In this document: positions 44,475 through 56,997 of the stretch, piece by piece
Layout: every line of letters starts with the position of its first letter
Position numbering within the stretch: the stretch's first letter is position 1
Source: Dechloromonas sp. ZY10
GTDB lineage: Bacteria > Pseudomonadota > Gammaproteobacteria > Burkholderiales > Rhodocyclaceae
Assembly: GCF_041378895.1 (NCBI RefSeq)
Contig: NZ_CP144212.1
Span: 186,001 to 250,000, forward strand
Reading direction: 5' to 3'
Length of the DNA: 64,000 nucleotides
Made by a program: the position numbers and the translations under genes
The notes under the pieces: model-generated
Databases searched by the model: none
Seen by the model: only the letters and a program-made list of their open reading frames with translations
Told to the model about the DNA's origin: nothing

Positions 44475-46106
44475 TTACAGCGCGACGCGACGGAAGTCGG
44501 CCAGCAACTGCGCGACATAGACGTTGAAGCGGGTCGCCAGCGCGCCGTCGATCACGCGGTGGTCGGCGGTCAGCGACAGCGGCAGGGTCAGGCGCGGCAC
44601 AAACTGCTTGCCGTCCCAGACCGGCTTCATGGCCGACTTGTTAACGCCGAGGATTGCCACTTCCGGAGCGTTCACAATCGGCGCGAAGTAGGTGCCGCCG
44701 ATGCCGCCGAGCGAAGAAATCGTGAAACAGGCGCCGGACATGTCAGCCGGTTTGAGCTTGCCGTCACGCGCCTGCTTGGCCAGGTCGCCGGATTCCTGGG
44801 CGATCTCGAAGACTGACTTCTTGTCGGCATTCTTGATCACCGGTACGACCAAGCCGTTCGGGGTGTCGGCCGCGAAACCGATGTTGAAGTACTTCTTCAG
44901 CACCAGGTTGTCGCCGTCGAGCGAAGCGTTGAACTCCGGGAACTTCTGCAATGCCTTGACGCAGGCCTTGACCAGGAAAGCGAGCATGGTCAGCTTGGCG
45001 CCACCACCCTTTTCATTTTCCTTGTTCAGCTGCACGCGGAAGGCTTCCAGATCGGTGATGTCGGCGTCTTCGTGATAGGTCACGGCCGGGATCATCACCC
45101 AGTTGCGGGAGAGGTTCTGGCCGGAAATCTTCTTGATCCGCGACAGCGGCTTGACCTCGATTTCGCCGAACTTGGCGAAATCGACCTTCGGCCAGGGGAG
45201 CAGATCGAGCACGCCGCCGCCGGTGATACCGCCCGAAGCCGTGGCGACCGGGCCGGAAATGGTACCGGACATCACGCCCTTGACGTACTTGGTCAGGTCT
45301 TCCTTGACGATGCGGCCCTTGGGACCGGTCGCCGGCACTTTGGACAGATCGACACCCAGTTCGCGGGCATAGGCACGGACCGACGGCGACGCGTGGACCT
45401 TGGCGCCGATCGGCAGGGCCGGAGCGAGGGCGGCAGGGGCGGCCGGAGCAGCTGCCACGGTCGACGCAGCGACCGGGGCAGAAACCGGAGCGGCTGCGGG
45501 GGCTGGCGCGGCTACTGCGGCAGGTGCGCCGGTACCGGTTTCGACCTTGATCAGCAGCGCGCCTTCGCTGACCTTGGAACCCAGCTGAACGAGCACTTCC
45601 TTGACCGTGCCGGCCACGGTGCTCGGCACATCCATGGTGGCCTTGTCGGATTCGAGGGTGGCGATGGCGTCATCCACCTTGATCGTGTCGCCGACCTTGA
45701 CGAACAGGTCGATCACCGGCACGTCGGTAAAGTCGCCGATATCCGGCACCTTGACTTCAACCAGTGCGCCAGCTGCTGCGGGGGCGGCCGGAGCCGGTGC
45801 AGCAGCCGGAGCGGGGGCCGGGGCGGCGGCGGGTGCAGCGGCAGGCGCGGCCACGGCACCGGCGGCGCCGGTGTCGACCTTGATCAGCAGTGCACCTTCG
45901 CTGACTTTGGAGCCGAGTTGCACCAGCACTTCGGTGACCGTGCCGGCGACCGTGCTTGGCACATCCATGGTGGCCTTGTCGGATTCGAGGGTGGCGATGG
46001 CGTCGTCAACCTTGATGCTGTCGCCGACTTTCACGAACAGGTCGATGACTGGCACGCTGTCGAAATCGCCAATGTCCGGGACTTTGACTTCGATGATTTG
46101 GCTCAT
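44475..46106 (-). CDS. aceF: Pyruvate dehydrogenase E2, dihydrolipoamide acetyltransferase
   Basis: Core enzyme that transfers acetyl groups to CoA. Two lipoyl domains (residues about 4-77 and 118-192), each with LESDKATMDVPSTVAG, are joined by mobile Ala/Pro linkers. A peripheral-subunit-binding domain follows (KVHASPSVRAYARELGVDLSKVPATGPKGRI, in part), then the catalytic domain ending in SLTADHRVIDGALATRF with the active His and Asp. The 543 residues fit a two-lipoyl E2. The DNA of the two lipoyl domains is very similar. It sits between aceE and lpdA with gaps under 20 bases. Confidence 0.97.
   Translation of the reverse strand: MSQIIEVKVPDIGDFDSVPVIDLFVKVGDSIKVDDAIATLESDKATMDVPSTVAGTVTEVLVQLGSKVSEGALLIKVDTGAAGAVAAPAAAPAAAPAPAPAAAPAPAAPAAAGALVEVKVPDIGDFTDVPVIDLFVKVGDTIKVDDAIATLESDKATMDVPSTVAGTVKEVLVQLGSKVSEGALLIKVETGTGAPAAVAAPAPAAAPVSAPVAASTVAAAPAAPAALAPALPIGAKVHASPSVRAYARELGVDLSKVPATGPKGRIVKEDLTKYVKGVMSGTISGPVATASGGITGGGVLDLLPWPKVDFAKFGEIEVKPLSRIKKISGQNLSRNWVMIPAVTYHEDADITDLEAFRVQLNKENEKGGGAKLTMLAFLVKACVKALQKFPEFNASLDGDNLVLKKYFNIGFAADTPNGLVVPVIKNADKKSVFEIAQESGDLAKQARDGKLKPADMSGACFTISSLGGIGGTYFAPIVNAPEVAILGVNKSAMKPVWDGKQFVPRLTLPLSLTADHRVIDGALATRFNVYVAQLLADFRRVAL
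45590..46080. repeat. Internal near-identical lipoyl-domain repeats in aceF
   Basis: The segments near 45600-45745 and 45930-46070 share long identical stretches, for example CATCCATGGTGGCCTTGTCG and GGATTCGAGGGTGGCGATGG. A third, more diverged copy lies in lpdA near 44290-44430. Such repeats can recombine or be homogenised by gene conversion. Confidence 0.75.
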
Positions 46107-46121
46107 GTTGGTCTCCTTCCC

Positions 46122-48803
<2,682 letters not shown>

Positions 48804-49040
48804 GGTTCGTCTCCTACGATGGTTGCTCTTATGTCGTGCCGGGTGGGCGCGACAACTCTAACGCTTTCGGGAGTCGCCGGGGTATCCGGAAACTCCCTGT
48901 ATCCAAGAATGATTTTTCGCATTGTAAAAACTGAATTCGTATTGCGCAATATGCCGTGACAAATTATTTGCAGCCCGGTTGGGGGGAAAACCATTCTTCA
49001 GGCGTGGGCGTACAATCGCGGTTCGAAAGGAATCTTCGAA

Positions 49041-49838
49041 ATGCATCTTCGTGCCGCTTTGTTCCTGTTCTGGATTTGTGCTCTGGTTCACGCCGACGAG
49101 GCGATTCTGAGTTTCGGGATACTCAATCAGCAAAGTCCGCAACTGACTGCCGAGCGCTGGAATCCCATCTTCCGCTACTTGAGCGAGCAGACCGGTTTGC
49201 GTTTTCAGTTGCGGATGGGGGCGAATGTGCAGGCAACCAATGCCATGATGCAGGCAGGAGAGTTTGATTTGCTGTTCAGCAATCATAATTTCCGCCCGGA
49301 GTACGACGGTACCTATCGAGTGATTGCGCGCTGGGGCAATGCGCCGATTTTTGGCGTGATTGCCGTGCGTGACGACAGTCCGTTGCGGCAGCTGTCCGAA
49401 CTTGAAGGGCGACGGGTTGCCTATCCTTCGGTCCATGCCTTGGTCGCCTACGCGGTGCCCAAGCAGGCGCTGCGCAAGGCCGGTATCCACGAGGTGGAAG
49501 TGATGGCGGCGAATCAGGAGGGAGGGCTGGCGCAGCTTGATAGCAGACAGGTCGACGCGGTTGCGGTCAATTCGCGTTACCTGTCGCAGTATGCTGCACG
49601 TAAGGGCTTGCGTTATCGCGAGTTGTACACCTCGGGGCCGTATCCCGATCTGGCGGTATCGGTGCATCCCCGAGTACCGCGCGACAAGGTTGTGGCGATC
49701 CAGCAGGCCTTGCTCAAAATGCGCCAGGACCCAACGGCGGCCGCGCTGCTTGAGGCCAATCAGTTTCCGGGTTTCTTTCCGGCAGGTGAGGCGGATTACC
49801 TGTCTGTGCGCAAAGCTTACAAGCTGGTTCGGGATTAA
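49041..49838 (+). CDS. PhnD-like periplasmic binding protein
   Basis: A 265-residue secreted protein with a short signal peptide ([17 protein letters not shown], cut near residue 18). The fold is the phosphonate/phosphate/tetrathionate-binding PhnD type: [30 protein letters not shown] (in part), [17 protein letters not shown], and [31 protein letters not shown] (in part). No ABC permease is nearby; instead a hybrid histidine kinase starts five bases later, so this protein probably serves as the ligand sensor for that kinase, as PhnD-like domains do in TtrS-type systems. The ligand is unknown. Confidence 0.88.
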   Translation: MHLRAALFLFWICALVHADEAILSFGILNQQSPQLTAERWNPIFRYLSEQTGLRFQLRMGANVQATNAMMQAGEFDLLFSNHNFRPEYDGTYRVIARWGNAPIFGVIAVRDDSPLRQLSELEGRRVAYPSVHALVAYAVPKQALRKAGIHEVEVMAANQEGGLAQLDSRQVDAVAVNSRYLSQYAARKGLRYRELYTSGPYPDLAVSVHPRVPRDKVVAIQQALLKMRQDPTAAALLEANQFPGFFPAGEADYLSVRKAYKLVRD

Positions 49839-49843
49839 GGTCG

Positions 49844-51691
49844 ATGCTGCCCCGCCTGGCTCTCTCGACACGCCTGCTGTGGCTGGCTGGCTGGGGCTTG
49901 TTGCTGGTCGGGATGATCGGTCTCGGAATCCTGTTGGCGCAGCAGGTGGAGAACGAAAAGAGGCTGGCTGACGAATTGTCCGAATCGATCGCTGCCGCGC
50001 TCGCTCCTTCTCTGCTCCAGGCCCTGGTGGTGGGCGATCTGGAAACCGCGCAGCAGGCAATTCGTCGCTCGGTAGTGAGTCGCTCGCTCGATTCGATTGA
50101 AATCCTGCAACCGGAAAATGGCCGGATCTTGATCGAAGCCAGGGAGATGGCCGCATTTTCCACTCCGTCCTGGGTGGTGCAAAGCCTGCAGTTGAAGATC
50201 GGGGGGCATGACTATCCCTTGGTTGCGGGGGGGCGGGTCTATGGCATCTTGCGGGTTCAGCCTTCGGCGGGCGCGATCGTTCACGATACCTGGCTGGCGA
50301 TGCGCAATGCTGCGCTGGTCTGGGGCCTGTCCGGGCTGCTGTTTCTCTCGTTGTTTGCCCTGGTTTTGCGGCGCAGTCTGCAGCCGCTGGCACGTCTTGA
50401 GGCGGGGGTCGAGGCGTTTGGGCGCGGTGCGCTGTCGGAGCGGGTGAGTGTTTCCGGGGCGCCGGAAATCGCCGATACGGCAGTCGCCTTCAACCTGATG
50501 GCCGACCGGATCGAGAATCTGCTGGCTGAACTGGCCGCAGCACGAGTTGCCGCTGAAAGCGCGAACGCGATCAAGGGCGAATTTCTGGCCAATATGAGCC
50601 ATGAAATCCGGACGCCGATGAATGCCATCATCGGCATGACCGAGCTGGTGCTGGCGACCCACCTCAATTACGAGCAGCGGGACAGTCTGCAGGCGGTGCA
50701 TGGTTCGGCCTTGCACTTGCTCAAGGTGATCAACGAAATTCTCGATTTTTCCAAAATCGAAGCTGGCCGGATGGAGTTGCAAAGTGAGCGTTTCGAGTTG
50801 CAACCGATGCTGGAAGACAGTTGCCGGATGCTTGAAGCGCGCGCAGCTGACAAGGGTATCGCCTTGCGGTTGCTGGTGCCGCCGGATTTGCCGTCGCACT
50901 TGTTGGCGGATGAGCAGCGTTTGCGCCAGGTTCTGCTTAATTTGCTGGGCAATGCCGTCAAGTTCACTACTCGGGGCAGCGTTGACCTGGCGATACGGGT
51001 GCTTGGCGCCACCGCGACCCAGGTCGAACTTGAATTTTCGGTACGCGATAGCGGGATCGGTATTCCGCCGGAAAAACTGGCGCATATCTTTGATGCCTTT
51101 ACCCAGGCCGACAGTAGTATTTCCCGGCGCTTTGGCGGGACCGGGTTGGGGCTGGCGATCAGTCGCCGGCTGGTTGAGTTGATGGGGGGGCGGATTCGCG
51201 TTGAAAGCGCCGTCAATCAGGGCTCACTGTTCATTTTCACTGTCCGTGCCGGTAAGGTCGAGGCTCCGCCGCAGACGACAGCGGCACCGGTCTGTGCCTT
51301 GCTGCCGGCCGGGTTGCGGATTTTGCTGGCGGAAGACAATCCGGTTAACCAGAAACTGGCACTACGGATACTGGAAAAGCGTGCTTGTCAGGTCGTGCTG
51401 GCGGTCAATGGCCTTGAGGCGGTGCAGAAATGGCGCGACCAAGGTTGCGATCTGATCCTGATGGACATGATGATGCCGGAAATGGATGGCCTGGAAGCGA
51501 CTCGCCAGATTCGCGCCGAGGAGACGGCCGAGGCCAGGGGGCGAACTCCGATTGTGGCGATGACCGCCAATGCCATGGAGGGCGACCGTGAGCGCTGCCT
51601 GGAGTCCGGAATGGACGGCTACGTCAGCAAGCCGGTGCGGGTCGAGCAGCTGTTTGCCGAAATCCAGCGTTGTCTGCCGGCAGCAAAGTGA
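49844..51691 (+). CDS. Hybrid sensor histidine kinase with HAMP and receiver domains
   Basis: Inner-membrane kinase of 615 residues. TM1 is near residues 9-31 ([22 protein letters not shown]), a small periplasmic part follows, and TM2 is [21 protein letters not shown] follows ([20 protein letters not shown]), then HisKA with H253 in [16 protein letters not shown], an ATPase domain ([46 protein letters not shown]) and a receiver with D541 in [17 protein letters not shown]. No Hpt domain and no output regulator gene is adjacent, so the final target is not visible. Translation is likely coupled to the binding-protein gene. Confidence 0.92.
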   Translation: MLPRLALSTRLLWLAGWGLLLVGMIGLGILLAQQVENEKRLADELSESIAAALAPSLLQALVVGDLETAQQAIRRSVVSRSLDSIEILQPENGRILIEAREMAAFSTPSWVVQSLQLKIGGHDYPLVAGGRVYGILRVQPSAGAIVHDTWLAMRNAALVWGLSGLLFLSLFALVLRRSLQPLARLEAGVEAFGRGALSERVSVSGAPEIADTAVAFNLMADRIENLLAELAAARVAAESANAIKGEFLANMSHEIRTPMNAIIGMTELVLATHLNYEQRDSLQAVHGSALHLLKVINEILDFSKIEAGRMELQSERFELQPMLEDSCRMLEARAADKGIALRLLVPPDLPSHLLADEQRLRQVLLNLLGNAVKFTTRGSVDLAIRVLGATATQVELEFSVRDSGIGIPPEKLAHIFDAFTQADSSISRRFGGTGLGLAISRRLVELMGGRIRVESAVNQGSLFIFTVRAGKVEAPPQTTAAPVCALLPAGLRILLAEDNPVNQKLALRILEKRACQVVLAVNGLEAVQKWRDQGCDLILMDMMMPEMDGLEATRQIRAEETAEARGRTPIVAMTANAMEGDRERCLESGMDGYVSKPVRVEQLFAEIQRCLPAAK

Positions 51692-51719
51692 TACATTTTT
51701 CCTGGATTGTTGCTGGCGA

Positions 51720-51761
51720 TTGAGTTACATCAATCGTCGGTTGTGATAACCCTCCTAGAAT
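51720..51761 (+). promoter_or_regulatory. Fnr-type promoter of iorAB
   Basis: TTGAG-TTAC-ATCAA (51720-51733) matches the Fnr/Dnr consensus TTGAT-N4-ATCAA with one mismatch. A -10 element TAGAAT lies at 51756-51761. A start about 51768 puts the centre of the box at -41.5, the standard class II activator position. Confidence 0.65.
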
Positions 51762-51792
51762 CCAAGGTTTTGCACTGTATTCTGGGGGTTCC

Positions 51793-53667
51793 ATGGCAGC
51801 AGTGATGCCAGCGCCGGCGGCCAGCCGGCTCTTCCTGTCCGGTAATGAAGCCGTTGCCCGCGCCGTCTGGGAGGCCGGCGTCAAGGTGGCCGCCGCCTAC
51901 CCGGGCACACCGTCGACCGAAATGCTCGAGGTCATTTCGACCTATCCCGATCTTTACGCCGAGTGGTCGGTCAACGAGAAGGTCTCGCTGGAGGTGGCAA
52001 TCGGTGCTGCCTATGCCGGCTCGCGCGCCTTCTGCTGCATGAAGCACGTCGGGATGAACGTCGCCTCGGATGCGCTGATGACCCTGACCCTGACCGGCGT
52101 GGTCGGCGGGCTGGTGATCGCGATTGCCGACGACGTCGGCCTGTCGTCGTCGCAGAACGAACAGGATTCGCGCTTCTGGGGGCGTTTTGCGCATGTGCCG
52201 GTATTCGAGCCGGCCGATTCGCAGGAAGCCTACGCGATGACGCTGGCTGCCTACGAACTCTCCGAGCAGTTCCAGGTGCCGGTGATCCTGCGCATGACCA
52301 CCCGCATCAACCACGTCAAGGGGCTGGTCACTGTCGGTGAGCGCGTGCCCTGCGTGGCCGCCGGCTTCAAGAAGGATCCATCGCGTTACGTAATGGTGCC
52401 GGGCAATGCCGGCAAGCGGATCCCGCTGATGTTCAAGCGCGACGGCGAGTTGCGCAGTGCGGCCGAGCAGTCGCCGCTGAACTACATCGTTCCCGGCAGC
52501 GACCGCCGGATCGGTTTCATCACCTCCGGCCCGGCCTTCGAGCATGTGCGCGAAGCCTTCCCGAATGCGCCGGTGCTGAAGTTGGGCTTCTCCTGCCCGC
52601 TGCCTGTCGACAAGTGCCGCGAACTGGCGGCGCAGGTCGACCAAGTAGTGGTAGTCGAGGAAGTCGAACCGCTGGTCGAGACCGAACTCAAGGCTCAGGG
52701 CATCAAGGTGCTGGGCAAGGACATCCTGCCGCTGCAGGGCGAACTGGCGCCGACCGTGCTGCGCCCGGCGATTGCCCGCCTGCTCGGCGAGCCGGTGCCG
52801 GAAATGCCGCCGGCGCCGGCGCAACTGTTTCCACGGCCGCCTACGATGTGCGTCGCCTGTCCGCACCTGGGCGTCTATTACACCCTGTCGCAGGTGCGCA
52901 ACCTCAATATCTCCGGCGACATCGGCTGCTACACCCTCGGCGCCGGCCATCCCTGGCAGGCAATGGATACCTGCGTCTCGATGGGCGCCTCGATGGGTAT
53001 CGCGCTGGGCATGGACAAAGGTCGCGGCGAGGCCGACAAGGACAAGCGCATCGTTGCCGTGATCGGCGATTCGACCTTCCTGCACATGGGCATGCAGGGC
53101 CTGCTCGACATGGTCTATAACAAGGCCAATGTCACCGTGCTGTTGCTCGACAACCGTGCGGTCGGCATGACCGGCGGTCAGGACAACCCGGGCAACGGCC
53201 GCGACATCTACGGCGAGGACGCGCCGCGCGTCGACTTCGCCAAGCTCTGCGCGGCCCTCGGGGTCAAGCAGGAGCGCATTCACACGGTCAACCCCTACGA
53301 ATTGCCGGTTTTGTTCAAGACCGTCCGCGACGAGGTCAAGGTGCCGGACGTGTCGGTGATCATCACCGACCAGCCCTGCGTGCTGATCAAGGACTACCAC
53401 AAGCTCAAGCCCTACGAAGTGCATGACGACAAGTGCACCGGCTGCGGCAACTGCCTCGACGTCGGCTGTCCGGCCATCCACGTCACCCGTCGCGGCAAGC
53501 AGACCAAGGCTTCCGGGCGCGAGGTCGATCTCGCCTTCGTGCGCATCGAGTCGTCGGTATGCACCGGCTGCGGCCTCTGCCTGCAGCCCTGTGCGCCGGA
53601 TGCGATCCAGCATTACGTGCCGGTGTCGCCGATCAAGCTGGTAAACAAGGGAGGCTGCAGCGCATGA
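51793..53667 (+). CDS. iorA: Indolepyruvate ferredoxin oxidoreductase, alpha subunit
   Basis: Oxygen-sensitive enzyme that oxidatively decarboxylates aryl pyruvates (from aromatic amino acids) to aryl-acyl-CoA and reduces ferredoxin. N-terminal pyrimidine-type domain: SGNEAVARAVWEAGVKVAAAYPGTPSTEML (in part). The ThDP-binding region contains GDIGCYTLGAGHPW and GDSTFLHMGMQGLLDMVYN. The C terminus carries two ferredoxin motifs, CTGCGNCLDVGCP and CTGCGLCLQPCAPD, for 4Fe-4S clusters. The 624 residues match. The stop overlaps the iorB ATG by four bases. An Fnr-like promoter fits anaerobic use. Confidence 0.96.
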   Translation: MAAVMPAPAASRLFLSGNEAVARAVWEAGVKVAAAYPGTPSTEMLEVISTYPDLYAEWSVNEKVSLEVAIGAAYAGSRAFCCMKHVGMNVASDALMTLTLTGVVGGLVIAIADDVGLSSSQNEQDSRFWGRFAHVPVFEPADSQEAYAMTLAAYELSEQFQVPVILRMTTRINHVKGLVTVGERVPCVAAGFKKDPSRYVMVPGNAGKRIPLMFKRDGELRSAAEQSPLNYIVPGSDRRIGFITSGPAFEHVREAFPNAPVLKLGFSCPLPVDKCRELAAQVDQVVVVEEVEPLVETELKAQGIKVLGKDILPLQGELAPTVLRPAIARLLGEPVPEMPPAPAQLFPRPPTMCVACPHLGVYYTLSQVRNLNISGDIGCYTLGAGHPWQAMDTCVSMGASMGIALGMDKGRGEADKDKRIVAVIGDSTFLHMGMQGLLDMVYNKANVTVLLLDNRAVGMTGGQDNPGNGRDIYGEDAPRVDFAKLCAALGVKQERIHTVNPYELPVLFKTVRDEVKVPDVSVIITDQPCVLIKDYHKLKPYEVHDDKCTGCGNCLDVGCPAIHVTRRGKQTKASGREVDLAFVRIESSVCTGCGLCLQPCAPDAIQHYVPVSPIKLVNKGGCSA

Positions 53668-54275
53668 GCACGACCAGCAATATCCTCGTGGTCGGGATTG
53701 GCGGCCAGGGGGTGATGACCGCGACCGAAATTCTTGCCGAGGCCGCGATTGCCCTGGGGCATGATGCCAAAAAAACCGAAGTGGCCGGCATGGCGCAACG
53801 CGGCGGCGTGGTTTCGTCGCATCTGCGCTTTGGGCCCAAGGTCCAATCGCCGCAGATTCCGCCGGGCGAGGCCGATGTCCTGCTCGCCTTCGAGGCGGCC
53901 GAAGCCTTGCGCTGGCGGCACATGCTGCGGCCGGGCGGGATCGCCCTGGCCAACAACTCGCGGCTGGTGCCGCCGGTGGTCGAACTCGGTCTGTTCGATT
54001 ATCCGGAAGATCCGATTGCTGAGATCCGTGCCGCCGGCACCGACGTGGTTGCCTTCGATGCGACTTCGATTGCGCTGGAGCTTGGCGAAATCCGCCTCGG
54101 CAACACCGTGATGCTTGGCGCCATCGCCGACCATCTGCCGTTCCCGGCCGACGACCTGCTTGCCTGCGTGTTGCAGCGTTTTCAGCGCAAGGGCGAAAAA
54201 ATGGTCGAACTCAATCGCCAGGCCTTTGCCGCTGGTCGCGCGGCGGTGCTGCAGGCGGAAGGCGCTGTGGCTTGA
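53664..54275 (+). CDS. iorB: Indolepyruvate ferredoxin oxidoreductase, beta subunit
   Basis: Gamma-type domain partner of IorA. The ATG chosen, overlapping the iorA stop, yields MSTTSNILVVGIGGQGVMTATEILAEAAIALGHDAKKTEVAGMAQRGG (in part), the conserved GIGGQGV and MAQRGG motifs; the longer open frame upstream lies within iorA and is discarded. GEADVLLAFEAAEALRW and GNTVMLGAIADHLPFP follow. It has 203 residues, slightly above average. A terminator lies about 90 bases downstream. Confidence 0.96.
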   Translation: MSTTSNILVVGIGGQGVMTATEILAEAAIALGHDAKKTEVAGMAQRGGVVSSHLRFGPKVQSPQIPPGEADVLLAFEAAEALRWRHMLRPGGIALANNSRLVPPVVELGLFDYPEDPIAEIRAAGTDVVAFDATSIALELGEIRLGNTVMLGAIADHLPFPADDLLACVLQRFQRKGEKMVELNRQAFAAGRAAVLQAEGAVA

Positions 54276-54363
54276 GAGCGGGCAGGGAGCGACCGCTACA
54301 GGTACCCACACGAGGTGCCGGCGGCGACCAAGCCGCCGGTCTCTGGTAAAATCCTGAAAGTTC

Positions 54364-54400
54364 AAAGGGAAAGGCCCGGCCTTTCCCCTTTTTCTTTTTG
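54364..54400 (+). terminator. Intrinsic terminator after iorB, directly before folD
   Basis: GGGAAAGG, loop CCCGG, CCTTTCCC, then CTTTTTCTTTTT. It is a strong terminator that ends only 14 bases before the folD start, so any promoter for folD must overlap it or transcription must read through. Confidence 0.85.
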
Positions 54401-54413
54401 CTTGGATGCGACG

Positions 54414-55271
54414 ATGACGGCACAAATTATCGATGGCAAGGCGCTGGCGGAAGAACTGCGCCAGAGCTTCAAGGCCCGTGTGGAAACGCTCACCGCCCAA
54501 GGGCATAAGCCCGGTCTGGTGGTGATTCTGGTCGGCGAAGACCCGGCCTCCCAGGTCTATGTGAAGAACAAGGTCAATGGCTGCCTGGCCATCGGCATGC
54601 ATTCCGAAAAGATCGTCTACGAGAAGGACGTAGCCCAGCAGGTCGTCCTCGACAAGATCGCCGAACTCAACGCCGATCCGTCCATCCACGGCATCCTGGT
54701 GCAATTGCCGCTGCCGAAGCATTTCGACGAAGAGAAAGTGCTCGAAGCCATCTCCGCCGAGAAGGACGTCGACGGCTTCCACGCCGAGAACGTCGGTGCC
54801 CTGTCGCAAGGCGCACCGCGCTTCATTCCGTGCACCCCGTACGGCGTGATGAAGATGTTCGAGAAGGGCAACGTCGATCTGACCGGCCAGGAAGCCGTGG
54901 TCATCGGCCGTTCCAACATCGTCGGCAAACCGATGGCGATGCTGCTGATCAACGCCGGTGCCACCGTCACCGTCTGTCACTCCAAGACCCGCGACCTGAA
55001 CTTCCATACCCGCCGCGCCGACATCGTCGTTGCCGCCGTCGGCAAGCCCAAGTTCGTCAAGGGCGACATGCTCAAGCCGGGCGCCGTGGTCATCGACGTC
55101 GGCATCAACCGCCTGCCGGACGGCAAGCTGTGCGGCGACGTTGATTACGAAGATTGTCTGAATGTCGCCGGCCAGATCACCCCGGTGCCGGGCGGTGTCG
55201 GCCCGATGACCATCACCATGCTGCTGGCCAACACGATCGAGGCCGCCGAGCGCAAAGCGGGGATTCGCTAA
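54414..55271 (+). CDS. folD: Bifunctional methylenetetrahydrofolate dehydrogenase/cyclohydrolase
   Basis: Converts 5,10-methylene-THF to 10-formyl-THF, which feeds purine synthesis and formyl donors; HoxX also uses 10-formyl-THF. The ATG chosen gives [17 protein letters not shown]. Signature motifs: [17 protein letters not shown] with the catalytic Tyr and Lys, [26 protein letters not shown](P)-binding [17 protein letters not shown], and [18 protein letters not shown]. It has 285 residues. The TAA stop overlaps the purE ATG by one base, coupling folate and purine genes. Confidence 0.97.
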   Translation: MTAQIIDGKALAEELRQSFKARVETLTAQGHKPGLVVILVGEDPASQVYVKNKVNGCLAIGMHSEKIVYEKDVAQQVVLDKIAELNADPSIHGILVQLPLPKHFDEEKVLEAISAEKDVDGFHAENVGALSQGAPRFIPCTPYGVMKMFEKGNVDLTGQEAVVIGRSNIVGKPMAMLLINAGATVTVCHSKTRDLNFHTRRADIVVAAVGKPKFVKGDMLKPGAVVIDVGINRLPDGKLCGDVDYEDCLNVAGQITPVPGGVGPMTITMLLANTIEAAERKAGIR

Positions 55272-55768
55272 TGACCGATAAGAAAATTGTTGTCGGCATC
55301 GTCATGGGTTCCGACTCCGACTGGCCGACCATGCAGGCCGCTGCCGTGATCCTCAAGGACTTCGGGGTGGCTTTCGAAGCCCGCGTCGTTTCCGCCCATC
55401 GCACCCCCGATCTGCTCTTTGAATACGCCGAAACCGCCGGCCCGCGCGGCCTGCAGGCGATCATCGCCGGTGCCGGCGGTGCCGCCCACCTGCCGGGCAT
55501 GCTGGCCGCCAAGACCACCGTGCCGGTGCTCGGCGTGCCGGTGCAGTCGCGCGCACTGTCCGGGGTCGATTCGCTGCACAGCATCGTGCAGATGCCCAAG
55601 GGCATTCCGGTCGCCACCTTCGCCATCGGCGAAGCCGGTGCCGCCAATGCCGCGCTGTTCGCAGTGGCGATGCTGGCCAACAGCGATGCGGCTCTGAACG
55701 CCAAACTGCAGGCCTTCCGCCAGGCCCAGACCGACAAGGTGCTGGGCATGAAGCTGCCGGAAGTGTGA
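55271..55768 (+). CDS. purE: N5-carboxyaminoimidazole ribonucleotide mutase
   Basis: Moves the carboxyl group of N5-CAIR to C4, giving CAIR in purine synthesis. Motifs: [33 protein letters not shown] with the catalytic His, [18 protein letters not shown], and [28 protein letters not shown] (in part). The 165 residues match class I PurE. It is followed by a palindromic element and purK. Confidence 0.98.
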   Translation: MTDKKIVVGIVMGSDSDWPTMQAAAVILKDFGVAFEARVVSAHRTPDLLFEYAETAGPRGLQAIIAGAGGAAHLPGMLAAKTTVPVLGVPVQSRALSGVDSLHSIVQMPKGIPVATFAIGEAGAANAALFAVAMLANSDAALNAKLQAFRQAQTDKVLGMKLPEV

Positions 55769-55814
55769 AAAACCCGGTTTTTTACGGTCGACCGTGAATT
55801 TCGGCCAATTTGCG
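55766..55814. repeat. Palindromic element copy between purE and purK
   Basis: The copy begins at the purE stop: AAAAACC-C-GGTTTTTT, then ACGGTCGACCGT at 55784-55795, then GAATTTCGGCCAATTTGCGCC. Left and right arms can each fold. The T run may also weaken transcription into purK. Confidence 0.85.
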
Positions 55815-55845
55815 CCGTGCCGATGAGGTGAATGCTTTGCCCAAC

Positions 55846-56997
55846 ATGATTCTTCCGCCCGCGACGCTGGGCATGCTCGGTGGCGGCCAGCTTGGCCGCT
55901 TCTTCGTTTCCGCCGCCCACGAACTCGGCTATCAGGTCTGGGTGCTCGATCCGGACAAGAACAGCCCGGCGGCGCAGATCGCCGAGCGGCATTTCTGCGT
56001 TGCTTACGACGACTATGCGGCGCTTGACGAGTTCGCTGCCGGTTGCGCGGCGATCACCACCGAGTTCGAGAACGTGCCGGCCGGCACTCTCGATTACCTA
56101 GCCAAATTCGTGCCGGTGCGCCCGCACGCCGGTGCCGTCGCGATTTGCCAGCATCGAGTGAGCGAAAAGAGCTTCCTGCGTGATAACGGTTTCCCGCACG
56201 GCCCGTTTCTCACGGTCGACAGCGAAAGCGACCTGAAAGCGGCGCCAGCCAGCCTCTTCCCGGCGATCCTCAAGGTCGCCCGCTTCGGTTACGACGGCAA
56301 GGGTCAGGCGACGGTCAACAACGTCCAGGAAGCGCTGCTCGCCTTCGGCCAGTTCAAGGGCGAGCAATGCGTGCTCGAACAACGCCTGCCGCTCGATTAC
56401 GAAGTCTCGGTGGTGCTGGCGCGCGATGAACAGGGCCGGGTTGCCTGCTTTCCGACCGGCGAGAACCAGCACACGCGCGGCATCCTCGATGTCTCGATCG
56501 TGCCGGCCCGTGCCAGCGGCTGCGTGATGAGCGACGCCGAAGAGATCGCAGCCCGGATCGCCGAAAAGCTTGGCTACATCGGCACCATGGGCGTCGAATT
56601 CTTCGTCAGCCGGGGCCAGCTGCTGGTCAACGAAATGGCGCCGCGCCCGCACAACAGCGGCCACTACACGATTGACGCCTGCGTTACCAACCAGTTCGAG
56701 CAGCAGGTGCGCGCCCTGTGCGGCCTGCCGCTCGGCGAAGCGCGCGCGCATTCGGCGTCGGTGATGGTCAATTTGCTCGGCGATCTCTGGTATGAGAATG
56801 GCAACCCCAGCGAAACCTACCGGGAACCGGATTGGGCCAAGCTGCATGCGATTCCGAATCTGAAACTGCATCTGTACGGCAAGCACCACGCCCGCCCTGG
56901 CCGCAAGATGGGGCACTTCACCGTGATCGGCAACGACCCGGCACAGGTGCAGCAGGCTGCGCTCGCCGCCCGCGCCGCAATCGGTATCAAGGACTGA
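55846..56997 (+). CDS. purK: N5-carboxyaminoimidazole ribonucleotide synthetase
   Basis: ATP-grasp enzyme that makes N5-CAIR from AIR and bicarbonate, the substrate of PurE. The start MILPPATLGMLGGGQLGRFF fits the family; in-frame GTG and TTG codons within 18 bases upstream have a nearer Shine-Dalgarno (GAGGTG) and cannot be excluded. Motifs: GGGQLGRFF, ILKVARFGYDGKGQ, LEQRLPLDYEVSVVLAR, GVEFFVSRGQLLVNEMAPRPHNSGHYTIDAC (in part). It has 383 residues. LTVDSES near residue 125 comes from CTCACGGTCGACAGC. The stop overlaps the next gene (TGATG). Confidence 0.96.
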   Translation: MILPPATLGMLGGGQLGRFFVSAAHELGYQVWVLDPDKNSPAAQIAERHFCVAYDDYAALDEFAAGCAAITTEFENVPAGTLDYLAKFVPVRPHAGAVAICQHRVSEKSFLRDNGFPHGPFLTVDSESDLKAAPASLFPAILKVARFGYDGKGQATVNNVQEALLAFGQFKGEQCVLEQRLPLDYEVSVVLARDEQGRVACFPTGENQHTRGILDVSIVPARASGCVMSDAEEIAARIAEKLGYIGTMGVEFFVSRGQLLVNEMAPRPHNSGHYTIDACVTNQFEQQVRALCGLPLGEARAHSASVMVNLLGDLWYENGNPSETYREPDWAKLHAIPNLKLHLYGKHHARPGRKMGHFTVIGNDPAQVQQAALAARAAIGIKD

